Shown: one piece after another, positions 1 to 7,186 of the stretch | How the letters are laid out: every line of letters starts with the position of its first letter | How positions within the stretch are numbered: the first letter of the stretch is position 1 | NCBI GenBank assembly: GCA_946628065.1 | Contig: CAMOWC010000010.1 | Coordinates: forward strand, 1-46,323 | DNA: 46,323 nt | Reading direction: 5' to 3' | Source: an uncultured Clostridiaceae bacterium | GTDB lineage: Bacteria; Bacillota; Clostridia; TANB77; CAG-508 | The notes under the pieces: generated by a model | Told to the model about the DNA's origin: nothing | What the model saw: the letters and a program-made list of their open reading frames with translations, nothing else | Databases searched by the model: none | Program-made: the position numbers and the translations under genes

Positions 1-1
1 A

Positions 2-646
2 AAATTCATCGCATTTGGTGGAGATGGTGGAACTTATGATATAGGTTTACAATCACTTTCTGGAGCTATGGAAAGAGGACATGATATGGTTTATGTATGC
101 TATGATAATGGTGCATATATGAACACAGGTATTCAAAGATCTTCCGCTACTCCAAGATTTGCAGATACTACAACTTCTCCTGCTGGAAAAGTTGTACCAG
201 GTAAAATGCAATCAAGAAAAGATTTAACAGAAATAATGGTAAGCCATCACTTACCATATGTTGCTCAAACAATTGCAGTAGATAATTTAAAAGACTTATA
301 TGAAAAAGCTGAAAAAGCAATATATACAGAAGGTCCATGTTTCTTAAACGTAATGTCTCCTTGCCCAAGAGGATGGGGATATGCAACAGAAGACTTAATG
401 TTGATTAACAAATTAGCTGTTGAAACATGCTACTGGCCTTTATATGAAGTTGTAGATGGTGTTTATAAAATCACTTATAAACCAAAAAATAAACTTCCAA
501 TTGAAGAATTCTTAAAACCACAAAAAAGATTTAAACACTTATTCAAACCTGGCAATGAGTGGATGATTGAAGCATTCCAACAAGAGGTTGATAAGAGATG
601 GCAAGAATTATTAGACTTAGAAGCTATGACAAATAAAGCGGAATAA
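2..646 (+). CDS. porB: Pyruvate:ferredoxin oxidoreductase beta subunit, C-terminal part (5' end outside window)
   Basis: The reading frame is open from base 2, so the gene starts upstream; 214 residues are visible. The first residues carry the thiamine-pyrophosphate site GDGGTYDIG followed about 25 residues later by DNGAYMNTG, the GDG...N pattern of 2-oxoacid:ferredoxin oxidoreductase beta chains. The downstream text (TPAG-like linker, NVMSPCPRGWGY) is typical of PorB, or of the beta part of a single-chain enzyme. The enzyme oxidises pyruvate to acetyl-CoA and CO2 and reduces ferredoxin in the cytoplasm of anaerobes. The C-terminus is normal and is followed at once by an intrinsic terminator. 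A substrate other than pyruvate cannot be excluded from the fragment. Confidence 0.9.
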   Translation, partial: KFIAFGGDGGTYDIGLQSLSGAMERGHDMVYVCYDNGAYMNTGIQRSSATPRFADTTTSPAGKVVPGKMQSRKDLTEIMVSHHLPYVAQTIAVDNLKDLYEKAEKAIYTEGPCFLNVMSPCPRGWGYATEDLMLINKLAVETCYWPLYEVVDGVYKITYKPKNKLPIEEFLKPQKRFKHLFKPGNEWMIEAFQQEVDKRWQELLDLEAMTNKAE

Positions 647-653
647 AATTAAT

Positions 654-685
654 AAAAAACTGAAATCTTTGATTTCAGTTTTTTT
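654..685 (+). terminator. Intrinsic terminator after porB
   Basis: Stem CTGAAATC/GATTTCAG (660-667 and 671-678) with a TTT loop, flanked by an A-run and a T-run. It starts 8 bases after the porB stop. The A-run lets it also work for the convergent toxin gene that ends at 689. Confidence 0.85.
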
Positions 686-688
686 GAT

Positions 689-1006
689 CTATAATATATT
701 ATCCAATTTTCTTTTACAATATATTAAATGTGCTATTTCCATTACATTATCTTTAACAGTATAAAATATTGTAAAATTATTTATATATATTCTATACCAG
801 TCATATTTTGTTTTCTTTTTTCCCTTATATATCTCATAACTTTTAGGATTTTTGCTTCTTTTTTCAATTTCTATTTTAATATTATTAAGTAATCTCTTTG
901 CTGCACTTTTATTTTCTAAAACAAAAGTAATATAATACAAAATTTCAGTTAATTCTCTATCAAAAGAAGGTAAATATTTAATGGAATAGTTACTTTTTGG
1001 CATCAA
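689..1006 (-). CDS. RelE/ParE-family toxin of a type II toxin-antitoxin pair
   Basis: This 105-residue protein has the size and layout of the RelE/ParE fold: an N-terminal strand (YSIKYLPSFDREL), two helices (residues about 18-50, including AAKRLLNNIKIEIEK), then strands YDWYRIYINNFTIFYTV and NVMEIAHLIYCKR. RelE-type members cleave mRNA on the ribosome and ParE-type members poison gyrase; sequence reading does not decide which. The last strand with Y/R/K near the C-terminus (HLIYCKRKLDNIL) is the usual active region. The start overlaps the last 17 bases of the antitoxin gene, the usual translational coupling in such pairs. Confidence 0.8.
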   Translation of the reverse strand: MMPKSNYSIKYLPSFDRELTEILYYITFVLENKSAAKRLLNNIKIEIEKRSKNPKSYEIYKGKKKTKYDWYRIYINNFTIFYTVKDNVMEIAHLIYCKRKLDNIL

Positions 1007-1439
1007 TTAACCTCCTTGCTTTTGCAAATATTTCTTCATGAGTCAAGTATTTTGTAGTAGGATTATCTATTGCCTCTTCCGCTTCTTCTAATTCTTTTTC
1101 AATATCCACATTTCCAAACATCTTCTCAATTGATTTATTTAATTCTTTTTCTTCGGTCATTTTAAAATATTTTTCCAAACTCATAACAACTTTAGGATTA
1201 TAGCCGTTTTGAGTAAGATAAATAACATCTTCATCATTTACTGATAACTGACCTACTTCTGAATTTTCTTTTTTAATATCTGAAATTGATACATCAAAAG
1301 GTATTCTTTTTTCTCTTGTCATCTTTTTTGCAAACATATTAAATGCTGCACTCATTGTTATTCCTAATTCTTTACATATTTCATCCATGTTCTTTTTTAA
1401 TTCTTCGTCCATACGAATATTTACTAATGTTTGGGCCAT
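990..1439 (-). CDS. Antitoxin, RelB/DinJ N-terminus with a Phd/YefM-like segment
   Basis: 149 residues from the ATG at 1439. The N-terminus (AQTLVNIRMDEELKKNMDEI, then MSAAFNMFAKKMTREKRIPF) is the ribbon-helix-helix DNA-binding and dimerisation domain of RelB/DinJ antitoxins. The middle (EDVIYLTQNGYNPKVVMSLEKYFKM, read in two parts) resembles the Phd/YefM core that is usually written as a tolerated-gene 'xxLTKNG...VVMSxxxY' pattern. The C-terminal helix (about 115-149) would bind the toxin. A longer frame opens at 1493, but that ATG lies inside the -35 box, while 1439 has the site GGAAGGTGG at good spacing. It is the first gene of the operon and probably represses it together with the toxin. 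Confidence 0.82.
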   Translation of the reverse strand: MAQTLVNIRMDEELKKNMDEICKELGITMSAAFNMFAKKMTREKRIPFDVSISDIKKENSEVGQLSVNDEDVIYLTQNGYNPKVVMSLEKYFKMTEEKELNKSIEKMFGNVDIEKELEEAEEAIDNPTTKYLTHEEIFAKARRLIDAKK

Positions 1440-1455
1440 AAAAACCACCTTCCCT

Positions 1456-1493
1456 GTAGAAATAATTTTACTACGTTTTATATATTTTGTCAA
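1456..1493 (-). promoter_or_regulatory. Toxin-antitoxin promoter with overlapping operator-like dyad
   Basis: Minus strand: -35 TTGACA (1488-1493), 17-base spacer, -10 TAAAAT (1465-1470). An imperfect inverted repeat GTAG...CTAC (1456-1474, 6 of 8 arm positions matching) covers the -10 box, where an autoregulating antitoxin would bind. Confidence 0.75.
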
Positions 1494-1588
1494 TATGTTG
1501 TCTTTACTTTTTATTATTGATTAAAAAGATTTGATTTTTCGAGTTTTATATGCTAATATATTTTTATATTAAATTTAAGAGGTTAATT

Positions 1589-2722
1589 ATGGATGAAAAT
1601 AATTTTGAAAATTTAGAAGGACAAAAAAATCTTGACTCTTCTGAATTAATTAAAGAAAATACTATTGAGGGCGAAGTTGTAGAAAATCCTAACAAAAAGC
1701 CCAAAAACAAGAAAATGAACATTATTAGCATAATTCTTATTTTAGCTATTTTTGTTGGATTGACCATTTACATGATAACCGTTGATGGTCTTGATAATAT
1801 AATTCAGCTTTTAAAATCTGTTGATTATAGATGGGTTTTTGGTGGAATTGGAATTTTGATTTTATGGTTTATATGTGATGCTCTAACCCTCCATCTCCCA
1901 CTTAAAACTATGTATAAAAAGCAAAAGTTCAAAGACTCTTTTAGAATTGCAATGATAGGTCAATTATTTAACAACATCACTCCTTTTGCTTCAGGCGGAC
2001 AACCTATGCAAGCATATGAGTTATCAAAAGAAGGCAAAAGAGTTAGTGATTCACTATCTGCCATGACAATGAAATTCATCATAACCCAGACTGCTCTTGC
2101 AATATTTACAACAGTAATCATTTTAGCTCAGTTTGACTTTCTAAAAGATTTGATGAAAGATTACATGTGGATTGTTATTTTAAGTTTTGTTGTTAATCTT
2201 TTAGCTATTATTTTAGTGCTTTTAGCAGGAATTAAAAAGGGAATAATTGTTAGTATTTGTAAACCATTTATAAAGCTTGGTGCTAAATTACACATTGTAA
2301 AAGATAAAGAAAAAACAATTGAAAAATTTGACGAAAGTGTTTCAAATTTTAGTACACAATTTAAGAATATGAAGCATTACCCAAAAACCATTGTTGGTAT
2401 TTTTATTAGCGCTATAATTCAAAGTATGCTTTATTATTCAATTACATACTTTGTTTATAGAGCTTTCGGAAACGAAGGAGTAAGCTATTTCCAAATTGTA
2501 CCAGCACAAGCAATATTACTTCTAATAATGACATTTATACCAACACCTGGTTCTGGCGGTGGTGCTGAAGGTGGATTCTTGCTAATATTTAGCAGCATCT
2601 TCAAAAAAGGTACAATAAATTTATCAATACTATTCTGGAGATTATATACATTTTATTTACCAATAATAATAGGAGCATTTTTCCTACTTCCATCAAGAAG
2701 AAAGGCAAAAGATTACAAATAA
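1589..2722 (+). CDS. Flippase-like integral membrane protein (YbhN/AglD/MprF-type TM domain)
   Basis: 377 residues from the ATG at 1589, chosen over the ATG at 1550 because AAGAGG sits at proper spacing before it. A charged cytosolic tail of about 40 residues precedes about eight hydrophobic segments. Two family landmarks are visible: TPFASGGQPMQAYELSKEG in the first half and FIPTPGSGGGAEGGFLL near the end, matching the NPF..GG and PTPGG.G..E motifs of the lysylphosphatidylglycerol-synthase transmembrane family (UPF0104). There is no C-terminal aminoacyl-transferase domain, so it is not a complete MprF. Known relatives move or modify lipid-linked compounds; the substrate here is unknown. It stands alone between a toxin-antitoxin operon and a convergent lysozyme. 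Confidence 0.8.
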   Translation: MDENNFENLEGQKNLDSSELIKENTIEGEVVENPNKKPKNKKMNIISIILILAIFVGLTIYMITVDGLDNIIQLLKSVDYRWVFGGIGILILWFICDALTLHLPLKTMYKKQKFKDSFRIAMIGQLFNNITPFASGGQPMQAYELSKEGKRVSDSLSAMTMKFIITQTALAIFTTVIILAQFDFLKDLMKDYMWIVILSFVVNLLAIILVLLAGIKKGIIVSICKPFIKLGAKLHIVKDKEKTIEKFDESVSNFSTQFKNMKHYPKTIVGIFISAIIQSMLYYSITYFVYRAFGNEGVSYFQIVPAQAILLLIMTFIPTPGSGGGAEGGFLLIFSSIFKKGTINLSILFWRLYTFYLPIIIGAFFLLPSRRKAKDYK

Positions 2723-2791
2723 AAAGATAGTATATTTATTAAAATCTGGAAGTTGCGACACCAAGGATTTTAAATAAATATACTATTTTTT
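2721..2791. terminator. Long bidirectional terminator-like hairpin between convergent genes
   Basis: A stem of about 25 bp (2721-2746 with 2766-2790, one bulge) with A-rich 5' and T-rich 3' ends, and an unusually GC-rich 19-base loop (2747-2765) that can itself fold through TGG/CCA. It lies between the stop codons at 2722 and 2790 and can serve both genes. Confidence 0.75.
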
Positions 2792-3833
2792 ATTTGTAAA
2801 GCCTTATTATTTGCCCAGGATATATTAAGTTCCTATTTGGTATTCCATTTAATCCTACAAGCCTATTTACTGTTGTTCCATACCTCATAGCAATTCCCCA
2901 TAATGTATCTCCCCTTTTTACAACATAAATTTTTTGTGAGGGTTGTTGTGCAACTGAATCATTTGCATATATTACTAATGTGTTTCCTGCATATATTAGA
3001 TTTGGATTTCTTATGTTATTCCAGCTTGCTAACTGTTGAACTGAAACTCCATATCTATAAGCAATTCCACTCAAAGTGTCTCCCCATTTTATTTTATAGT
3101 AAATAGGTCGGCTATTATTTTCTGGCGGGCCACCTGAGCCTCCTGAACTGACAAATATCTCTTGAGAAAATCTATCCATATCAACATTTCCTTCTATTCC
3201 CGGCACTCTGCCAGTACTTGTATATTGAATCCCAATATACGTATCCCAGCCCGATTTTGTATTTATCAGATTATTAGGATTACTATAATATGCAAGCCAC
3301 AAATCGCCTTCTAAAGCGACATCATCTCCAAAAATATTTTTTATATTGTTTAAATTACTATAAACAATTACATCTTTACCAGTTATTTGAGATACCCTTT
3401 GCATAAACGCAAGTGCAATTTCATTTATTTCAGTTTTTCCTTCTTCGAAAAATTCTTCATAATCCATTGCAAGCTTACAATCATATTCTTTTCCGGCTAT
3501 TACAGATGTAAAAAAATCTGCTTGCTTTCGTGCCCCATCAATAGATGTTGCAGTTAAATAATGATAAAATCCTACTTTTAAACCATTAGATTTTGCATTC
3601 GCATAATTTTGTTCTAAATATGGATCCATAAATGTTGTTCCTTCACTCGCTTTAATATAAACAATCTGAACTCCTGAATTTTTAACCTCTGTAAAGTTTA
3701 TATTTTTCTGCCAATTGCTTACATCTATCCCTTCATATGGTAAATCATCTTTAGGCGTTAGAGCATATATGTAGGTACAGCTTGAAAGACATAAAATAAA
3801 TGCCATTAATAAAATTCGTAATGTTTTCTTCAT
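2790..3833 (-). CDS. Secreted GH25 lysozyme with two C-terminal LysM domains
   Basis: 347 residues from the ATG at 3833, which is preceded by a strong AGGAGG site; the frame extends further up but without a site. Residues 1-19 form a signal peptide with a lipobox-like LSSC, so it may be a lipoprotein; cleavage after YIYA is the alternative. The catalytic domain (about 32-225) starts with [10 protein letters not shown] and contains IYIKASEG-like, GFYHYL and AMDYEEF, the acidic centre of family 25 muramidases, and ends with GNVDMDRF. A Gly/Ser/Pro linker leads to two LysM repeats (about 247-290 and 303-346; [19 protein letters not shown] and [19 protein letters not shown]) that bind peptidoglycan. 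Likely role: cell-wall remodelling or lysis of competitors. It is monocistronic. Confidence 0.93.
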   Translation of the reverse strand: MKKTLRILLMAFILCLSSCTYIYALTPKDDLPYEGIDVSNWQKNINFTEVKNSGVQIVYIKASEGTTFMDPYLEQNYANAKSNGLKVGFYHYLTATSIDGARKQADFFTSVIAGKEYDCKLAMDYEEFFEEGKTEINEIALAFMQRVSQITGKDVIVYSNLNNIKNIFGDDVALEGDLWLAYYSNPNNLINTKSGWDTYIGIQYTSTGRVPGIEGNVDMDRFSQEIFVSSGGSGGPPENNSRPIYYKIKWGDTLSGIAYRYGVSVQQLASWNNIRNPNLIYAGNTLVIYANDSVAQQPSQKIYVVKRGDTLWGIAMRYGTTVNRLVGLNGIPNRNLIYPGQIIRLYK

Positions 3834-3894
3834 ATAAAAACCTCCTGTTCTATTATATGAACAAGGGTGAATTTGGTAACATTCCATGTCAAAA

Positions 3895-3911
3895 GAGAGT
3901 GTCCCAAAAAG
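3895..3911. repeat. GTGTCC-family intergenic repeat, degenerate copy
   Basis: GAGAGTGTCCCAAAAAG between the lysozyme gene and the ricT terminator. Its right half matches the hairpins at 21372, 34524 and 42705; the left arm is decayed. Confidence 0.5.
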
Positions 3912-3923
3912 TAAAAATCATAT

Positions 3924-3950
3924 AAAAAAATCGGCTAAGCCGATTTTTTT
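3924..3950 (-). terminator. Terminator after ricT
   Basis: Stem TCGGCT/AGCCGA flanked by A7 and T7, directly at the ricT stop codon. It ends the long murE-ricT cluster. Confidence 0.85.
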
Positions 3951-4848
3951 AGTTCTCTTTTTCCAATTTTTCTAATTCTTCAAGTTCTTTTTTGTTCTTT
4001 AATTCTTCCTCGTCAAGTCTTTCTCCTTCTGCATCTTTTAAGATTTTAACGTCTTTAGCATCATATCTTTTATAGATGAATCCATCTCCATCTTCGCTTT
4101 TTATCTTTACTCTGACTCTTTCTTTTAATGTTTCTACGCTGTCTACTTCGCCTTCACCATCTTCTGTTTTTACTATTGCTCCGATATGTGGTAAATGCTT
4201 TAATTTTTCTTTATAAACATTATCTTCAAATTTTAAGCAACACATTAAACGACCGCAACATCCAGATATTTTAGATGGATTTAAAGATATGTTTTGTTCT
4301 TTTGCCATTTTTATTGTTACAGGTTCAAAGTCACTTAAGAAAGTACAACAGCACAATTCTCTACCGCATACTCCATTTCCACAAATTCTCTTAACTTCAT
4401 CTCTTACACCTATTTGTCTTAGTTCAATTCTTGTTTTATATACTGCTGCTAAATCTTTTACAAGCTCTCTAAAATCTACTCTTCCGTCTGATGTAAAGTA
4501 AAATAAAATTTTGCTATTGTCAAATTTGAATTCAACATCTGTTAATGTCATGTCTAATCCATGTTCTTTTATTTTCTTTTCACAAATTTTAAATGCTTCT
4601 TGTTCATTTTTTTTGCATTCTTCGGCATGTTTTATATCTCTTCTGCTTGCTATTCTAACAACCTTTTTTAATGGTGCAATAATCTTTTCATCTTCTACCA
4701 TTCTATTTGGAATCATAACTTCCCCAAGTTCTTCTCCCTGAGATGTTTCAACAACAACCATATCACCCTTTTTTATGAATAATCTTTCTGGGTTGAAGAA
4801 ATATATTTTTCCTAATTTTTTAAATCTAACACCTACAATTTTTTTCAA
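3949..4848 (-). CDS. ricT: RicT/YaaT family protein (PSP1 domain)
   Basis: 299 residues. The PSP1 domain spans about 60-270 and holds the cysteine-rich stretch CGNGVCGRELCCCTF then SGCCGRLMCCLKFE, the cysteines that in Bacillus subtilis RicT help hold Fe-S clusters in the RicA-RicF-RicT complex. In that organism the complex supports RNase Y-dependent mRNA maturation and affects sporulation, competence and biofilm; the same role here is inferred. The C-terminus is a charged helix rich in E and K (about 270-299). The start is TTG, overlapping the holB stop as TTGA and preceded by GGAGGG, so translation is coupled. The holB-ricT neighbourhood is conserved in Firmicutes. Confidence 0.93.
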   Translation of the reverse strand: MKKIVGVRFKKLGKIYFFNPERLFIKKGDMVVVETSQGEELGEVMIPNRMVEDEKIIAPLKKVVRIASRRDIKHAEECKKNEQEAFKICEKKIKEHGLDMTLTDVEFKFDNSKILFYFTSDGRVDFRELVKDLAAVYKTRIELRQIGVRDEVKRICGNGVCGRELCCCTFLSDFEPVTIKMAKEQNISLNPSKISGCCGRLMCCLKFEDNVYKEKLKHLPHIGAIVKTEDGEGEVDSVETLKERVRVKIKSEDGDGFIYKRYDAKDVKILKDAEGERLDEEELKNKKELEELEKLEKEN

Positions 4849-5732
4849 TTAACTTCCCTCCACATGTTAAATAACAAATTATCTATACACATATCAAAAT
4901 TGCTATTTTTTTTCAATCTGTCCTTTGTATTTTCCACAATTTTTATACAATTTGTGAATCTATAATCTCTTTTAGAAAGTTCTAATAATTCAACATTGAT
5001 ATATTCTAAAATCTGATAAATCTCTTCTTTAGCAGCATACATTGACTTCGCCATTTCCATAATAGAAAGCATGTCCTTGGAATTTAGCTGTTTTAGCATT
5101 TCTCCGATTTGTTCATACTCTTCTATTTTATCTTTTAATTCAATTGCTTTACCTATACTTCCTTGAAATATTTTTAAAACCTCATCATTTACTTGAAGTT
5201 CAAAATTTTTATTAAGAAATTCTTTTAAATCTTTATTATCAATTTTATCAAAATGAAGTATAATACATCTTGATTTTATTGTATCTAAAAATAAGCTTTC
5301 ATTGCTACCAATTAGAATTAATATTGCAAACTCTGGCGGTTCCTCCAATGTTTTCAATAAACAGTTTTGAGCCTCTGTTGTCATTTTTTCAGCATTATCT
5401 ATTATATATATTTTTTTTCTTGAGATAATTGGCTTTTCCTGAATTTTTCTTTGAAGTTCTCTTATTTGCTCAATTTTCAAGCTATTGCCATCTGGCTCAA
5501 TTATATTAAAATCAGGATGATTACTTGTTTCAAACTCCAAGCATGACTTACAATTACAAGCGCCATCTTTTTCATTTAAACACAGCATTCTCTGGGCAAA
5601 ATCCATAGCAACAAGTTTCTTGCCTATACCTTCAATTCCAACAAACATATAACTATGTGATGTTTTTCCATTTTCAATTGAAGCTTCTAAATAATTTTTA
5701 ACTTTAGAATTTCCTATTATACTATTAAACAT
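4845..5732 (-). CDS. holB: DNA polymerase III delta' subunit
   Basis: 295 residues. The AAA+ clamp-loader fold begins with MFNSIIGNSKVKNYLEASI and a P-loop-like GIEGIGKK (about 33-40). The small zinc-type cysteine cluster is seen at CLNEKDGACNCKSC (about 51-64). KIYIIDNAEKMTTEAQNCLL and KTLEEPPE follow (about 103-132), and the sensor-type SRC at about 155 (TIKSRCIILHF). Delta' is part of the complex that loads the beta clamp at the replication fork. The C-terminal domain is short and diverged. It sits 12 bases after the lepB copy ending at 5745, with AGAGGAG before its ATG, and is translationally coupled to ricT. Confidence 0.94.
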   Translation of the reverse strand: MFNSIIGNSKVKNYLEASIENGKTSHSYMFVGIEGIGKKLVAMDFAQRMLCLNEKDGACNCKSCLEFETSNHPDFNIIEPDGNSLKIEQIRELQRKIQEKPIISRKKIYIIDNAEKMTTEAQNCLLKTLEEPPEFAILILIGSNESLFLDTIKSRCIILHFDKIDNKDLKEFLNKNFELQVNDEVLKIFQGSIGKAIELKDKIEEYEQIGEMLKQLNSKDMLSIMEMAKSMYAAKEEIYQILEYINVELLELSKRDYRFTNCIKIVENTKDRLKKNSNFDMCIDNLLFNMWREVN

Positions 5733-5744
5733 ATTTGCTCCTCT

Positions 5745-6398
5745 TTATTTAGCTGCATCAATTCCACCAAATTTATCGAAAGGCCAAAATCTAAATGCAA
5801 CAGTGCTTTCAATCTTCTCCAATGGCACACATCCAAAACTTCTACAATCTGTACTATGATTTCTGTTGTCCCCCATAGCAAAAACGCAATTTTCTGGAAC
5901 AACAAAATCAGAAAATCCAACACCTACAACATCTGTTACAACACCTGGTTGTAAATAATCTTCTTGTAATTCTTTTCCATCGATATATACTTTTCCATTT
6001 TCTATTTTAACATGTTCCCCTGGAAGTGCTATTACTCTTTTTATATAGCTTCTTTTATCCCCCATTTCCAAGAATTCATTTACAAACCATTCCCAACCTT
6101 GTCTATCATAAAATTTAGCCACTGGATTTTTAATATCTATTTCGCTTTCGCTATAACTAATTTTTCTTGGTTCTTCAAAAGTGATTATCTCTCCTCTTTG
6201 AGGTAGTGTATGTGTTGTTCTTCCCCATCTGTTAAGCCATAACCTTTGATTTTGCTCTAATGTTGGGTACATTGATACTTGTTTTACAACAGTTGGTGTA
6301 CCTATAAAAAATCTAAATAATAATGCTAAAACAATTGCAATTATAATGCAACCTATCCATTCTAATGCATTCTTTATCTTTGGATCAAGTTTATTCAC
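5745..6398 (-). CDS. lepB: Signal peptidase I, copy 1
   Basis: 217 residues if started at the GTG at 6398; an ATG at 6419 would add seven residues but has no ribosome site and lies only about 7 bases from the expected transcription start. The GTG start gives MNKLDPK, exactly the start of copy 2, and the same length. One membrane segment (about 13-34), then the catalytic serine in VSMYPTL (about Ser42) and catalytic lysine in YIKRVIALPG (about Lys120), and the box E motif MGDNRNHSTDCRSFG. It cleaves signal peptides of exported proteins at the outer face of the membrane. About 87% identical to the neighbouring copy by hand alignment. The insert between boxes B and D is longer than in minimal Sip enzymes. 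Confidence 0.93.
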   Translation of the reverse strand: MNKLDPKIKNALEWIGCIIIAIVLALLFRFFIGTPTVVKQVSMYPTLEQNQRLWLNRWGRTTHTLPQRGEIITFEEPRKISYSESEIDIKNPVAKFYDRQGWEWFVNEFLEMGDKRSYIKRVIALPGEHVKIENGKVYIDGKELQEDYLQPGVVTDVVGVGFSDFVVPENCVFAMGDNRNHSTDCRSFGCVPLEKIESTVAFRFWPFDKFGGIDAAK

Positions 6399-6432
6399 TA
6401 AAAAATCATCTCTTTTCATAAAAATCTATTTG

Positions 6433-6461
6433 ATTATATCATATCTTTTGGTTTTTAGCAA
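6433..6461 (-). promoter_or_regulatory. Promoter before lepB copy 1
   Basis: -35 TTGCTA (6456-6461), 17-base spacer, -10 TATAAT (6433-6438) in the 97-base gap between the two signal peptidase genes. It implies that copy 1, holB and ricT can be transcribed separately from the upstream mur genes. Confidence 0.7.
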
Positions 6462-6495
6462 GATTTTGAGGCATTTCATATAAGTTAACAATTTG

Positions 6496-7149
6496 CTATT
6501 TATCAGCATCAATTCCACCAAATTTGTCAAAAGGCCAAAATCTAAATGACACTGTACTTTCAATTTTTTCTAATGGAATACATCCAAAACTTCTACAATC
6601 TGTACTATGATTTCTGTTGTCTCCCATAGCAAAAACACAATTTTCTGGAACAATAAAATCAGAAAATCCGACACCGATAACATCTGTTACAACACCTGGT
6701 TGTAGATAGTCTTCTTCTAACTCTATTCCATCAATATAAACTTTTCCACCTTCAATTTTAACATGTTCTCCTGGAAGTGCTATAACTCTTTTGATATAAC
6801 TTCTTTTATCTCCCATTTCTAAAAATATATCTACAAACCATTCCCAGCCTTGTCTATCATAAAATTTAGCTACTGGATTTTTAATATTTATTTCGCTTTC
6901 GCTATAGCTAATTTTACTTGGTTCTTCAAAAGTAATTATCTCTCCTCTTTTTGGTAGTGTATGTGTTGTTCTTCCCCATCTGTTAAGCCATAATCTTTGG
7001 TCTTGTTCTAATGTAGGATACATAGAAATCTGATTTACAATAGTTGGTTTGCCTATAAAATAACCACCTAATAGTACTATAACCATTGCAATTACAATAC
7101 AACAAATCCATTCTAATGCCCCTTTTACCTTTGGGTCAAGTTTATTCAA
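6496..7149 (-). CDS. lepB: Signal peptidase I, copy 2
   Basis: 217 residues from the TTG at 7149, which has GAGGTG at a six-base distance; the GTG at 7158 overlaps that ribosome site and is less likely. It has the same architecture as copy 1: one membrane segment, SMYPTL serine, YIKRVIALPG lysine and MGDNRNHSTDCRSFG. All catalytic residues are intact, so it is a working paralogue, not a pseudogene. Differences cluster in the membrane segment (for example ALLFRFF against VLLGGYF), which suggests the active faces are under stronger constraint. It lies directly after the histidine kinase gene and belongs to the upstream mur transcription unit. Confidence 0.93.
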   Translation of the reverse strand: MNKLDPKVKGALEWICCIVIAMVIVLLGGYFIGKPTIVNQISMYPTLEQDQRLWLNRWGRTTHTLPKRGEIITFEEPSKISYSESEINIKNPVAKFYDRQGWEWFVDIFLEMGDKRSYIKRVIALPGEHVKIEGGKVYIDGIELEEDYLQPGVVTDVIGVGFSDFIVPENCVFAMGDNRNHSTDCRSFGCIPLEKIESTVSFRFWPFDKFGGIDADK

Positions 7150-7186
7150 TTTAAGCACCTCTTTCCATATTTTTGTTAAAAAGCAA

